Positions 44,341 to 58,045 of a DNA stretch of 64,000 nucleotides are shown piece by piece. The translations under genes were made by a program, and so were the position numbers. The DNA comes from Bolinopsis microptera (lineage: Eukaryota; Ctenophora; Tentaculata; Lobata; Bolinopsidae). Under the pieces are notes generated by a model, which worked only from the letters and a program-made list of their open reading frames with translations, was not told where the DNA came from and made no database searches. Each line of letters begins with the position of its first letter. Position 1 is the first letter of the stretch. The stretch covers positions 4,258,260-4,322,259 of the forward strand of contig NC_087072.1 in assembly GCF_026151205.1 (NCBI RefSeq), in the 5' to 3' direction.

Positions 44341-45720
44341 GTAAAAAACAAACACAAACAAAAAAACAAACACAAAACACAACACAAAAAAACAAACAAA
44401 ACAAAACAACACAAAAAAAAACAAAAAAAAACACACAAAAACAAATCAAAAAAAACAACACAAAAAAAAAAAACAAACAAAAAACACAACAAAAACAAAA
44501 CAAAAACAAAACAAAAAACAAATAAAAAAAAAAAAAAAAACACACAAACAAAACAACCTCCTCTAACTCTAACTTTCCTAATTAATCAACATAATAAAAT
44601 CACTATATATCTCAATCTTATTAAACCAATATACTCACAATAATAAACAAAAAAAAAAAAAACAAAACCACACAACAACACAAACCAAAAAAACAAACAA
44701 AAAAAAAAAACCAAAAAAAACAAAACAAAAAAACACCATAAAAACACCAAACAAAACCAAAACAACAACAAAACAAACAAAACAACAAACAAACCAAATC
44801 AACAAAAAACAAAACAAAAATAACAACAAAACAAAAAAAAAACAAAATCACTATAACAAACATAAAAAATACACCAAATTTATTACAATCTAACACTATT
44901 CTAATACTTACTAAATTTATCATATCTTAAAAAACACTCTATTTAATATCTAAAAAAAAAAAAAATCAAAAAATATCTAACAACCTATAACACAAAAAAA
45001 AAACAAAAAAATAACACAAAACCCCCACAAAAATAATACTTTCCTCTTACTCACATAACTAAATGATTATTTTATTTATAATTATTCATTTTAAATTTTC
45101 TATACTATTTATTTTTTTTTTTTTTTTTTTATTTTTTTTTATATTCTACTATTTATAATCTTATACACTTATTCTTACTACTTATCTTATTTACTACTTA
45201 ACTTATTTTTCATCTTCTTACTTTCTACTCTTACTTTATTATATTACTCTATTATCTCTTATTTACTCTTCAAACATTTATCTCTCTTTAGCTTTATCAT
45301 ATAATAACTATTCATCTCTATTTATTAGCTCTTTATACTTCTTATTTCATATTTCAATCACATCAAATATTTAATCTATCTTATATCTCTTATTTTAATT
45401 CTATTACTTTTTATCTCATATATACTTTACTCTCTTACTTCTCTACTCTTTACTTCTTACTCTCTATCTTTATTCCTTTATTCCTACTCCTACTCTATTA
45501 ACTCTTTAACTCTTATACTCTCTCGCTCACTTCTCTATCTTCTTATCTCTTATTTTATTTACTCTTATTTATTTATTCTTAATTCTGATATCTTACTCTT
45601 ATAAATTCTATTCTTCTTTTACTCTTCATTATTCTCTATTTTATGTCTATTTATCTTACTTATCTCTTATCTTTACTTTTATATCTACCTTACTTCTATT
45701 TTACTTCTTAATTCTTACTT
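44341..45720. other. low-complexity, G-poor left-arm counterpart of the minisatellites
   Basis: 44341-45050 is mostly A and C (AACAAAAC-like) and 45050-45720 mostly T, C and A (CTCTTACT-like). Both are nearly free of G. In the mirror position the right arm holds the GTAGAGA minisatellite and an ATAGTAATAGT array, whose complements also lack G. The left version is much less regular. Phe-rich and Lys/Gln/Asn-rich frames here are not genes. Confidence 0.75.
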
Positions 45721-45726
45721 CTTATC

Positions 45727-45820
45727 ACCAGAGTTAGTGTAGGGATGAAGCGTAGATATAGTTTAGTTTCCTGCTGTTGAGTGAGATGAGGTTGTTCAAT
45801 GTGCCTCGATACTTGTCTAG
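45727..45820 (-). pseudogene. DENND6: DENND6 5' exon, degraded left-arm copy
   Basis: The complement contains the donor-side end CTAACTCTGGTGAT, a CACATTGAAC block and AGTATCGAGG, matching the exon at 58561-58732. Just upstream (plus 45820-45840) the left copy supports TFDLELGQ once an indel is allowed, where the right copy reads KLFALE. Many indels; not translatable as it stands. Confidence 0.8.
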
Positions 45821-46429
45821 CTTGGATCAAAGTTATATGAACTGGGACTAAGTGCTGAGCGAGGGGTCATCTATGTAACAGTTCAATACGTAGTTTATAA
45901 TATATACTGAGGTGGAAGAAGAAGAGGAGCGACGAGGAGGAGATTGCGGGGTTGATATTTTTACACTCTGGAGTAGCGGGTTTTACTTTTTGTTGGTGTT
46001 ATGGTCTAATGGTTGTGCTGAAAAAGTTTAAAATAGATGTAATTTTAATTTAGCATTGTAACAATCTTTATAATCCCATTTTATATATGTTGAGAAAGAA
46101 GTACTGAACGTAATAATCTTAAATAGACTATATTAATATTGATTATTTCAGTATAAAATACGATTATTAAGAAAATAAAATACATTAAAAATCAGAATTG
46201 GCCCTAGTTTTAAAATATATTTACACACCCTCGACTATAAACAAATTGGTACATTTTTATAATCTAATAGATCGAAATCATAGATAATAATAATAGCAAA
46301 ATCGTGCATAGTTAATCTTAAATTAAATCTATAATAAAAATAGTGAATGCGAAAAGAAATGATAAAATTTACGACAGGATAAATTACAAGTTTTGTAGGA
46401 GTCATAGTTTGCAACTCAATAGGTAACAA

Positions 46430-48710
46430 ATCAGTTTGTACAGATTTGTCAGAAGTCGTTTGAACTCTAAAATTCGATTCACTTTAGATAAGATGGACAT
46501 GGAAACGCATCAACAAATCCAGTTTAGCGTAGAGAAAATCTTGTTTTGTAGAGAGGAATATTGTATGCAGAGACTATCAGCCAGGTCAGCAGTGTTGATC
46601 GTAAGTACCTTGGATGTAGGTTAGTAAGAAGCTTTCTTCCAAGATAAAAAAAATTCAGAAACAACAATTTTCTTAGTATCATTAAAGAAAAAATATTATA
46701 TAAATATATACTAGCACGAACTTTAGACAGATATCTTAGGGATTGTGTAGCAAGAGCGTGAAGAAAGTTATATATATATTTATAACAAAATAGTCGCAAA
46801 GAATCCGTGTGATAAGGATGAGAGCTAGACGTAAGTTAGCACAATTGCCTTGAATTCCTTGGCTTGGATAGCAATTTATGCAACTTCGGTCGTTTATACT
46901 AATGAAGTAGTATTATGATTTTTTGGGGTCAGCTTTCAACAACAATATCATATAATTAATATCCAATATGCAGATAAACTATCGAATAATATATAATATA
47001 TATATAAATATAATAAATTATAATTATTAAATATAATTTTAAATATATAAAATATATTATAAACCTTTTATATAAAATTAATTTATATATAATTTTTTTC
47101 TTATAAAAATTGTTTATATATAACTTTAACAAATCGAAGTAGTAATATAAAAAATTCATATTGATAATTAACTATCTCCACATCACCAAATTAAATATAC
47201 TAACCAAACAAATTAATGAATCAAAAACTAAAATTTTCAATGGTTTTTGATTTTTGCCTTTCGAAGGCTATATGTCGAAGTTTGTAAATCTTGTCAAATT
47301 ACTAAATTTATATTTCTTTCTATTTTAAATCATTAAAATGTTTGAAAATATGATCTGTTGGGTCTACCAATTTCTTTCATATTTCCATACTTCAACAGTA
47401 AAACTAATGCTAGTTGGGTGTGCGGAGTTAAATACTATAGGATATGGAGCATTTTAGCGCAGTTATCAACACTTGTTAATGGAGTCAAAACGAGCATAAA
47501 TGTCTGGTTTCCTGAAGATTTGGGATAAAGTGGAGTTATTATGACAAAATGTTGCCGCTGACACACATTATTATGAAGGATTCTCTGGAGCGGCAGCTTT
47601 GCAGTTGTACAGCCAGTACTGGGGTAACAAGGGCTGTAAAATTTCATTTTGGTGTATATAAATTCTTTCAAAACTACAAATTTTATACATATCTCTAACA
47701 TTATCTCTTAATCAATCTTTAATAATTAGATCAAATTTCAACTTTATCCTATAAATTTTCATATTTAACCAATAATTAACATAATTTCTCCAATTAATTT
47801 TTTTAATAAATAAAGTGACAAAATCATACAATTACATAACCCATTAGTAATTTATCAAAATTCTATATCAAATATCGATCTTATTCGATTTTCTTTTATC
47901 TATCAGAAATCTCGCATCATCTGATATCCATTCTATTGGTAGAGACAATTTATGGTCAAAAGGCAGGTTGCGACGAGGAAGTGAAATGATAAACTATTTA
48001 GGTGGCGTACAGAGCGCCCAGCCAAGATATAGATTGTAAAAATGTGAAGCAATATTGAAAGATATTGAGGTTTCAAATAGATAGATTGTTTCGTCAATGT
48101 TTTTCTAATTTGAGGGCGTATTGAATACAAATACCTCTGCTTTAACTGATGTCGTCGTACAGCAACAGTTTTTAGCAAGTCAAGAATTACTGGTGTTTTT
48201 GCGTGTCAATGATGCCAGCTCATCATCGATGCCCATTTGGAGAATTCCATCTTTTCCCCCCTCTTCACTAAGATATAAAGTAGGCGTTGGTCCATACAAT
48301 ATTCGACACATGTGCACTAGGCCCTTGTAGCATTTTGCCAGCTTAAGTATACTCATGAATCTGTTCCTGACTGTGAAGTGTTATAATGGACATGAGTTCA
48401 GTGCGTTGAGATGACATAGGGGCCATGAGACCTATAAATGGTCCTTTGGGTTTAGCAGGCTTCTGCCACGCCTCAAAAGATTGGTTAATGAGGCAATTAA
48501 AAAGTTATAAATTAGGATATTTAATATTAAAACTTTACAACTACAAGGCGTAAAAAGTACAAGAATGGTTAAAAAGACCTTCAAATCTCACTTTAGGGCA
48601 TTCAGTAAATCATCTCATTCAGTTAGCTAAACTTCATACTTATGCTATTACTATATGAAGTCATTTCCTTGGATTTAACAATATTATTATGTAAACAGTA
48701 TTTTTTTTTT

Positions 48711-48746
<36 letters not shown>

Positions 48747-49215
48747 TTAATCAGCCTACAACTGATTGTTGAGCTCAGACACAATAACAGATTCACAACA
48801 CCTCATCGCTACTTCCTCTTCCTTTTTTTAAATTTTAAGGCTTCACTCGTCTGTCAGTGTCTATACCTTTCATCCTTCACTAGAACAAGTTGTTCAGTTT
48901 ACATAATATTAATATATAAACTATAATTACATAATGTCTAAATTGTTATCCTTTGTCAAACAGCGACTAGGCATGTGAACAATATTAAAATCAGAATAAA
49001 TCAAAGATTGCAATGTTATGAATGAACGTGTGTGTTTGTTAAATTAAACAATACCCTACTAACCATAGCAACAGACACAGGTAACTGAGGACGGGGTGGC
49101 GACTCAAACTTCCTCCTCCCGAGCAAACCTACTTTTAGGTCAGCATTGTCAGCTAGAGAACACTGTTTCTCCTACAATACTTGCGTTTCATGTAGGAGGA
49201 GAAAGAAATGCATGC
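46430..49215 (-). pseudogene. NAA80: NAA80, degraded left-arm copy
   Basis: Reversed counterpart of all three NAA80 exons: 49215-49080 (first), 48884-48757 (second), 46618-46430 (third). Each is recognisable, but small deletions and substitutions scatter the frame; the second is badly garbled. A T-rich run of ~42 bases at 48701-48743 replaces ordinary sequence of the right arm. At 49093-49096 this copy keeps four G where the right arm has three C, and only the four-base version gives an in-frame exon end. Confidence 0.82.
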
Positions 49216-49599
49216 ATCTATCTATTCTTGCTGAATGGGCATATTTCATGTTATTCGCAGTAGAGTTAATTCTTATAATTTAAAGGTTCGAGACAAATTT
49301 GTTGAATAATTCAATCAGTGATAAACCTGTGAGATGTAATAAGGAATATTTTTCAATTTCAAGATTTATTAACATTATGAGAAACGTAATGAAAATATTG
49401 TAAAATAAGATGAAGTTTGAAATTGTTGAGATGGAATACCATTATGCATCTTAAGGTTACATCAATAAAAAATTCCAAATAGACAAAAAACAATGTAAGA
49501 TATATATAACAAAACGAGCAACCTTCAATTCAAGATCAGTCGTCAAATACAACAGCTTTTAAAACTTCTCATTATTCTCTTCAAAAAAACGTTACATCA

Positions 49600-51248
49600 A
49601 TATCAAAAAAAGATCAAAATACCCATTTATATGTAAAAATATGGGCATTTTAAATATGGGTCACTCGCATAACTTAACTTATTTATTGTTAGAAGTTTGA
49701 GGGTCATCGACTTTCAGACAAAGTATCCTGATTCACGTAACTTTATCTATATGCTAAATTGGTAATTGTTTTAAATTGTGTAAAGGGATTAAAAGTTATA
49801 TGCAATTAGTCATAAGACTAAGGTTGAGTAACTATTCAAATTAACTAACTTATTCTATAATAAGTCTTTAACTAAACCTATAATACTTAGATATTTCAAA
49901 TCGATTTATGTCTGCGCAATTTTATAAAAGCTGATATATTTAAAATGGATGCTTTAAGAAAACTATTAACTTTGTTTAAAAACTTGCACCTTTACCCAAA
50001 TATAAATCATAATTACACAATATTGTACCTCATTAATATACAGATTCTAAGCAAAATGCTACAATGAACTAATTAATTTCAAAATATTATAGGTATGATC
50101 AAAGGAATGTATCTAGTACGATTATATTATATAATCAAAGTGCTATAAAATTTGCGGCCTTACAAGATTATGTTTCGTCAAGTTGAATTCTATAACAGTA
50201 AAAATTAGCAGTAATTACAACCGTTACAGTGCAGCTAGATTTAATACAACTATCACTATCATTTCATAATTTCATTCGTACGAAATTATCTTATAATCTA
50301 ATGAAGCGAATAATTTGTGTTGAGGATGAGTTGCACAAAAACATCAGAATGAACTAGCATTTTGTAACAATCTTGAATTATTGAATGCAAATTTCGTAAT
50401 GCCCATAAAAAGCGACGAAATAATTATCGACGAAAGTAGCATTTGACGAAAATAATCTTTAATAAGGAATCTCAAGGATCTGGATCTCCTGTAACAATGA
50501 GAATCAACATTCATTTCCAATCACTCTTATCGTCTACATACTACGATTATACATTGTGTTAACTAATTAAATGCTATAAGTTTTAATTATTCTAAAGCTT
50601 AGAATATAATGCCCCAGTTGGCCAACACATGTTAGTTTTCATTACAAATTATCTTTGAGGTCAGCCCCATGCTTTACGGTATAAGTGCTTGATATTGCAC
50701 AGCACTGGAGATAGTATCTTCCAGGAACTGAGCACGAACTTTACCAATGCCATGGTGGTGAGAAACATTCTCCATTTCGCCAAGTGATTCTTTCTGAGCA
50801 GACGTCTTCTAGCTGGTGTAATTCCAGAGGGTTAGGTAGATCCCCAGCATAGAATAAAGTAATATCGCATAGGTAGTGTCATCACATTGAGTACCTGAGA
50901 TTGAAAAAAAAAAAAAAACAAAAATAAAATAAACATACGGTCATTTCTTACTCTGTTCTTCGCATACAAGACTTAGACCCCCCTTGGTACGTTTTTAATT
51001 AGGTCACTCACACGATCCCATGGTACAGATGTTTCAAAGTTTCATGCAAATATCATAGTTATCCAAGATCTTGTGGTAAGAATAGAAAATGTTATGAAGA
51101 TAGCCATTTTAACGTTTGCTTCTACAGTAGGGATTCCGCCTATGTGCTAGCAATGCTATATACTGTAGACTTTCTTGGTACATATCATGTGGGCCTCAAA
51201 AAATCAATGTAATGAGCCAATACATTTAGTATTAAAACTCATAGAGCG
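49600..51248. other. spacer of the inverted repeat, left part
   Basis: AT-rich sequence with normal base composition for the region and a short poly-A tract near 50905. No gene recognised and no clear mate in the right arm. Confidence 0.5.
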
Positions 51249-51565
51249 TTACTATAAAATCAAACACATCATATCCATAACAACTAAAAATATAAAACCA
51301 TCCCTCAACTAATTTTTTTTATTTCTTTATACTAATAACACTACACTCATCTTTACACAAAACAACAAATCAAACAATATCCATCAAAAAACTCCAATTC
51401 CACAACCTCCCTCAAATTATTTAACATTCTATTAAACAAACCACTACCACATACCCCCAATATAACAACCTCCTACACCCAACATCCCATTTTATTCACC
51501 AACTCATTCCAATCCATAAAAAACAAACTAAAAAAAAAAAAAAAAAAATAAAAAAATAAAAAAAA

Positions 51566-51641
<76 letters not shown>

Positions 51642-52363
51642 AAATCTCAACCCAAACATTCCCATACAACCTTAACCACTCAAAAAAAAAAATTAAACTA
51701 TTCCACACTCTACCAACATCACTTATCAATCCATACTATCATAAAAAATTAATAACCAAATATCAACATCCTAACATATATCATTTTATTTTTTTTTTCC
51801 CACCTAAAACTTCACCACCATCCAATCAACAAATACCACACCTCTCCACACAACAATTAAAAAAATTTCCTCACCCTCATCCCTCATAAACACAATTACA
51901 TATCCACAATACATTAATCCTAAAACCCTACACCATACTTACATCTCATCATTATTTTTTTTTTTTTTAAATTTTTATCACTCCCCCCAATTTCAACTAA
52001 CACACCACCCAATAAACTCTCATACTCAAAAACCACCCATTCAATACCATACTAACACAATTCAAACTCCATCAAATCCATTATATCAAAACCAACTTTC
52101 CACAACAATAATATTAAAAAATCCACACCTCTTAATATTATTATAAAAAACACAAAAAATACAACCAAACAATCCAACCATCTTATATTAATTATCTATC
52201 CATTTCACTTCAATCCACATCCCATCAATAACATATCACCACCCCAAAATTCTAAATACACATCATAACAAACAAATCACCAATAATCATTATAATCTCT
52301 ATATCATTTTCACATCATCACAACAAATCAAAAACATATATACATCAAATTTAACAAAATTTA
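51249..52363 (+). other. 1.1-kb stretch without any G on the plus strand
   Basis: Between the G at 51248 and that at 52364 I find no G. The sequence is not a simple repeat: apart from a poly-A block at 51531-51640 it looks like ordinary mixed A, C and T. G stays sparse to about 52800. I recognise no gene. Confidence 0.9.
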
Positions 52364-53306
52364 GTTTTAACAATTCTTTAAACATGTCACTCAATAATTT
52401 TTTATTATAATTTATTTATCACAAATTAAGTTTAATTAATACATCCTCAACCTATAGATATGTCAAAAATACAATACCATATTTCTTAAAAAAATTCATA
52501 TCCCTCATCAATAATCAAAAAATTAATCATCAATTATTCAATCATAATAATTAACATTAAAACATATCATTAACACAAAATCATAAACAAATTATTAAAA
52601 AATCAAACCTACAACAATAAATAATAATTAAACCAAAAAACAAACTAATAACTAATATACTACCCCAATCACATTAAATATCTTTATCATATCAATTTTT
52701 TATTCACAACAGTTACTCTTTATAAATAAATATCCTCTTACCCTTTCTAAATAAAATCACATCATACCTTCATCCAATCCAATATCATCACTTTCAAAAA
52801 TTTCTTTCAACATATATTCGTTAATAATTTAAAAGAATAATAAAATAAGCTTAACTATAATTTCACAAATTACACAATTCAACATCAAACTAAATTTTAT
52901 TAATGTATTCACTTAATATATTTCTAATTAATAACAAGTCTATGAAACATTTCGTATATTTTTCTTGGCATAAATATTTGAATTCAATTGTAACTAATAT
53001 AAAACTTTCTAAGTTCCTTAATTAGGCAAGGCCCGATGTTCACTTGAATTCCCCAATTCTTTCATCATTTTAACTTTGGTTTTATAAAGAGTTTAATTAC
53101 CAATCCCAACCAAACATATCTTTCAACAATTGTTTGTAATTTTTAGAATATAAAAATTACTCAATATCATGCAGTAGTTAACAAGAAGGAAGGTTATGAT
53201 TATTATAAGAAGGACAATGGTCAGTAGATATGGGCTTGCTATAAAAATGAAAAAGGTTTATAGAATCTTACTGTATGATTAGCAAATGCCCCCCCCCCAC
53301 CACCCG

Positions 53307-54771
53307 CCCCCCACACCTTCCAACCCCAACACACACACTAACTCTAAAACCAATCCCTAATAACATACCTAATAAAATCTTTTCTACCACTTATCCCCTC
53401 CCTCTCTAATCCAACACTCCAATCATCTACATCTTCCACTATTTCCTCCCTTACCCCCATTAAACAAACCAAAAACATAACACTACTCAAATTTCATCCA
53501 ATTCACAATTCTCCCTCAATCCCCAATACCCCATTTCACTATATTATCCACCAACCCCCTACACACCTTTACCTAATACATTCCTCCTTTCTACCTCCCA
53601 TACTAAAAAACACATTTACACACCCATAACATCCCATTCTCCATAATACAAAAACAAATTCAACACATATTTTCAACACCAATTCCTATACCCAAACTCT
53701 CTAATCCCTCTTCCTCCTAAATCCCATTTCTTCCTATAAACCCCCATTCAATTACCCTAATATTACCTAAATCCATCAACAAATATCATTCACTCACTCA
53801 CAAAAACTCCTAACTACATTTATTCCACAACACAAAATAATATTCCTCACCCTTATAATAATTTCATTTTCAACCAACACCTAAACTTACCCAACCCCAA
53901 CAAAACATTCACAACCCCCCATACACATACATCTTACTCTATCAAATCTTCCCATCAATTCAAATCCTATAATACCTTCTTACTTACAAATCTCAAAAAC
54001 AACCTCAACAAAACTAACCCCATACAACTATCACCAACATATAAAACAATTTCACTCCCAAATCAACCCAACCACCTCATAACCCCCATCCACTAACAAA
54101 TCATAAAAATATACCCACAACCCCCAACAATAATACCAACACACCTAAAACCCCATCATACCAACATCCCTATCAATCCCAATACAACACACATCATACC
54201 TATAACAACATCAAAAAACATAACACATCCATCCATCTACCCAAAATACCTCTTCCCAAAAACACTCAAATCAACACACCACACCATACACTCACCCAAC
54301 AAATCACACACAAACCAAATCCCAAACAACTAACCAATACCTCCAAAATAAAATCAAATAACAACTATCATCTACACACAATATAACAACATCAAAAAAA
54401 ATTTAAATTATAATTCCTAAAACCCCCCTAACCACTAAAAAACTCTCCACCCCAAACCCACACTAAAAACCAAATCTCTCACTTAAATAGACAACCTACA
54501 AAACTAAAATAAAAACTAAAAAATATACACCTAACTAACAACAAATCCAAACCACATAACTAACACCATTCACCAATCCACACAAAAACAAAAACAAAAA
54601 CTTTCCCCCAAACCCAAAACTTCAACTCACATAACACTATCCATATCTTCACAAATAATCCTATCATCCACCCCAAAAACAAAAAAAAATAAACTAAAAT
54701 CTCATATACCCCACAAACCCTTCACAAAAACAACACACTTTACATATCACTAATAATCAAATTATATACAC
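53307..54771 (+). other. 1.46-kb stretch with a single G on the plus strand
   Basis: After a C-rich start (53289-53320) the plus strand contains one G (54490) until 54772. Composition is mixed A, C and T and non-repetitive. Normal sequence resumes exactly where homology to the left arm begins (about 54770). No gene recognised. Confidence 0.9.
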
Positions 54772-55187
54772 GAAAAAATGAAGATAATAATTATATTTTT
54801 GAAAAAGTGTTGTATTTACTGAATATCTTTAAATACGTAATCTCTTTTTTTTATATATCATTACATTACAATATTACCATCAAATCTCATCTCAAAATTG
54901 TTTTTTTGTCTATTGATATTGTTATTTGATGGGAACCGTAAATCAGTAAGTGGTATCCATCTCACAGATTTAAACTTCATCTTGAGTTTTACAATCTTGT
55001 TTCATTACGTTTCTCATAAGTTTTATAAAAGTCTTTGAAATTTGAAAATATTCGCTTATTACATCTCACAGTTCAGTCAGCTGGATTGAATTATTCAACT
55101 AAATTGTCAGTTCAACCTTTAATTATAAGAATTAACGTCTACTCGAATAACATGAAATATGCCCATTCAGCAAGAATAGATAGATGC

Positions 55188-58045
55188 ATGCATTTCTTCT
55201 CCCTACATGAAAACGCAAGTTTGGTAGAGGAAACATGTTCTCTACTGGACACATGCTGGCCTAAAAGTAGGTTTGCTCGGAGGAGGAAGTTTGAGTCGCC
55301 ACCCGTCCTCAGTTACCTGTGTCTGTTGCTATGGTTAGTAGGGTATTGTTTAATTTAACAAACACACACCGTTCATGTGCATACAGTTGGCAATCTTGTG
55401 ATTTATTCTGAATTTTAATGTTCACAGTGCAGTTCGCTGTTTGACAAAGATAACATTAACATTATGTAATTATGTTTAATATTAATATTATGTAAACCTA
55501 ACACTTGTTCAGGTGAAGGATGAGAAGGTGATAGGACACTACAGACTGAGTGAGAGCCTAGAGAACGAGCGGTGGTGTGTTGTGGAGTCTGTTATTGTGT
55601 CCGCTCAACATCGGGGTTTAGGTAGCTGATTTAAGTAGAATAACTGTTTTACATAATAATATGTAAAGCAGGAATACTTCATATATGTAATACATAATAT
55701 GAAGTTAGCTAGACTGAATGAGAATGATTTACTGTACCCTAAAGTGAGATTTGAAGGGCGTTTTTAACCACTTGTAGGGCGTTTTTAACCACTTGTAGTT
55801 GTAATGTTTTAATTATTAAATATCCTAATTTATAAATTTTTACCCTCATTAACCAATCTTTGTGGTGGCTGAAGCTGGCAAACCAAAGGACAGTTAAGGG
55901 TCTCAGGCCCTATGTCTTCTTCAACGGCATAGGGAAGCTCTTGTCTTATAACATTCACAGGGTCAGGAGACAGATTGAGAGTATACTGGACCTGGCAAAA
56001 TGCGTCATGGCTGGTCTCAGTGGTGCGATATTGTTTGGACCCAACGCCTACTTTTATCTGAGTGAAGGAGAGAAGATGGAATTCTCAAATTGGGCATCGA
56101 TTTGAGCTCAGCTTTTGACACCATAAATGCGACCGTAATTCTTTGACTTGCATAAGGAAGCTGTTGCTGTGAAGACGATCATCAGGTTAGCAAGGTATTT
56201 GTTGTCAAATACCAAGCTCAGAATTAAAATTGACGAAAACAATCTCTCTGGAGTTTGAAACCTACAATGGATCTTTCCAAGGTGATGGAGCTTAAGGGGC
56301 ATTTTTTACTTCTATTCTTTGCTGCGATCGTACCACTAAGAGTAGTGTTATCATTTCACTTACCTGCGTCCAACCCTCCTTTTGGACCAGACTCTCTCTT
56401 ACAATAGAATGGGAGTATGCGATGATGCAGAATTTCGGTGATGAAGACGGTAGAAAAATCTGCATGAGATGCTGCCTATTTGCAGATGAGAATTTTTGGT
56501 GAATGGGACTACCTTGTTAACGAAGACAATACTGAATTTGTCGTTTCTTTATAGCAGACACAATAAGTGCTCGACAAGAAAGGATGAGCCATTAGAGGTA
56601 GAGTGCCATGGAGGATGGGAATGAGTGTGTCACGGGGATCAGGTTTGCAGCAAATTGACATACTTCCACCGCTGTTTCCTAGCTAATGGTTGCTTTCGAA
56701 AAGTACAACAAATGTTTGGCTGGAAAAAAAGTCGAATTTCACTGGGACACACAAAATGAAATTATCGAGGCCCTTGTTACCCGTACTTGCTGTAAACTGC
56801 AATAGCTGGGCCGTCCGTGAAAATCCTTCAGAAAGTGGATGTGTGTCAGCATACATTTGGGCGGATAATGACTCCACTTATCCCGAATCATCAGTAACCG
56901 AGATTTATTCTGTTGTGGGGTGACTCCATTACAGAGAGGGGTTGCTAAGTCTCGCTGGAAATGTCGGTTCATATCTTTCGAAGGATTGTAACTCCCCACC
57001 CAATGCTTGAGTTTTTTTACTTTGAGTGTATGGAGAATATGAAAGGGAGAATTGGTAGACATCAGATCGTATTTTCAAAACTTTTTAATGATGGATTTAA
57101 ATAAAAAGAAATATAAATTATGTAATTTGACAGATTTGTCAGATACAGACATATAGCCTCGAACAGAAACCATGGAGAAATTTGTTAGTTTTGATTCATT
57201 AATTTTGTTGGGTTAAATATTTAAGTTTGTTTTCAGAGTTTCTTCTCGTAGACTTATCAGATCCTAGGTTTGTTTTTATATTACTACTTCGGATTTGTGT
57301 AAAGTTTGATAATATAATAAATTTTTAACCAGAGCGAATTGATATTTAATAATTGATAATTTATTTATATTTATATATATATTATATATTATTCGATAGT
57401 TTAGTCTCATATTGATATTGATTATATTGATATTGTTGTTGAAGCTAACCCCAGAAAAATCAATAATACTACTTCTTTGGAGTATATTATAAACGACCCA
57501 AGTTTGCATATATGTTATCCAACAAGAAGTCAGGAGGCAAGGGGGGTGCAGCGGTATAACTTTACGGTCTTCACTATACGATCCTGTATCACCCTGGATT
57601 CTTTTCGACGTATTTTTGGTTAAAGTATAGTTATACTTTTGGTCTCTCTATGCTACTCCAAGTCCCTAAGATATCTGGTCTAAAGTTGTGTAGTTATATT
57701 TATACAATATAGTTTTTGTCTGTTTATTTGATTATAAATATATTGTTGGTTTCTTGAAAATTGTTGTTTTCTTGAAGAGGCTTTACTAACCGTAACATCC
57801 CAGGGTTGGGACTGAAGCTGATGCAACACTGCCTTGACCTGGCTGATAGTCTCTCAATGGACGAGATATTCCTCTCTACAAAGGACAAGATGGGTTTCTA
57901 CGCTAAACTGGGATTTGTTGATGGCTTTCCAGTGTCCATCTTATCTAAAGTGAATGCAATGTTTAGAGGCAAACACTTTCTGGACAAATCTGTAACTAAA
58001 ACTGATGGTGTTACCTGGATGAGTTGCAAACTAGTGGACTCCTGA
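55188..58045 (+). CDS. NAA80: NAA80, actin N-alpha-acetyltransferase
   Basis: GNAT-family enzyme that acetylates the processed N-terminus of actin in the cytosol. Exons: 55188-55333 (from ATG: LHENASLVEETCSLLDTCWP, KSRFAR), 55513-55621 (VKDEKVIGHYRLSES, VVESVIVSAQHRGL) and 57804-58045 (GLGLKLMQHCLDLA, FLSTKDKMGFYAKLGF, stop). The acetyl-CoA loop HRGLGLGL spans the second junction, and phases agree (0, then 1). About 165 residues, near the domain core of the family. In exon 1 a C-run at 55302-55304 is one base short: as written the frame ends in YLCLLLW, whereas the left arm's extra base gives LPVSVAM and a good ATG/GTTAGT donor. So either a frameshift mutation or a sequence error. DENND6 follows on the same strand ~0.5 kb on. 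Confidence 0.85.
55860..57110 (+). pseudogene. degenerate reverse transcriptase in the NAA80 intron
   Basis: Frame-shifted fragments of a non-LTR reverse transcriptase. Pieces in order: RRQIESILDLAK (55965), SSAFDTINATV (~56106), YLLSNTKLRIKID (~56200), a broken FADE-type catalytic region near 56480, VEFH and ALVTR near 56730-56780, PLQRGVAKSRWK (~56930). No single frame spans it. A counterpart lies reversed in the left arm (about 47430-48330). Identification relies on several short matches in the expected order. Confidence 0.6.

Noticed and set aside
44283-44923. Phe/Cys/Val-rich and Lys/Gln/Asn-rich open frames on both strands
   Set aside because: Translations of A/C-only low-complexity sequence; no domain, and the tract mirrors a minisatellite.
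51496-51729. Phe-rich minus-strand frame
   Set aside because: Produced by a poly-A tract within the G-free block.
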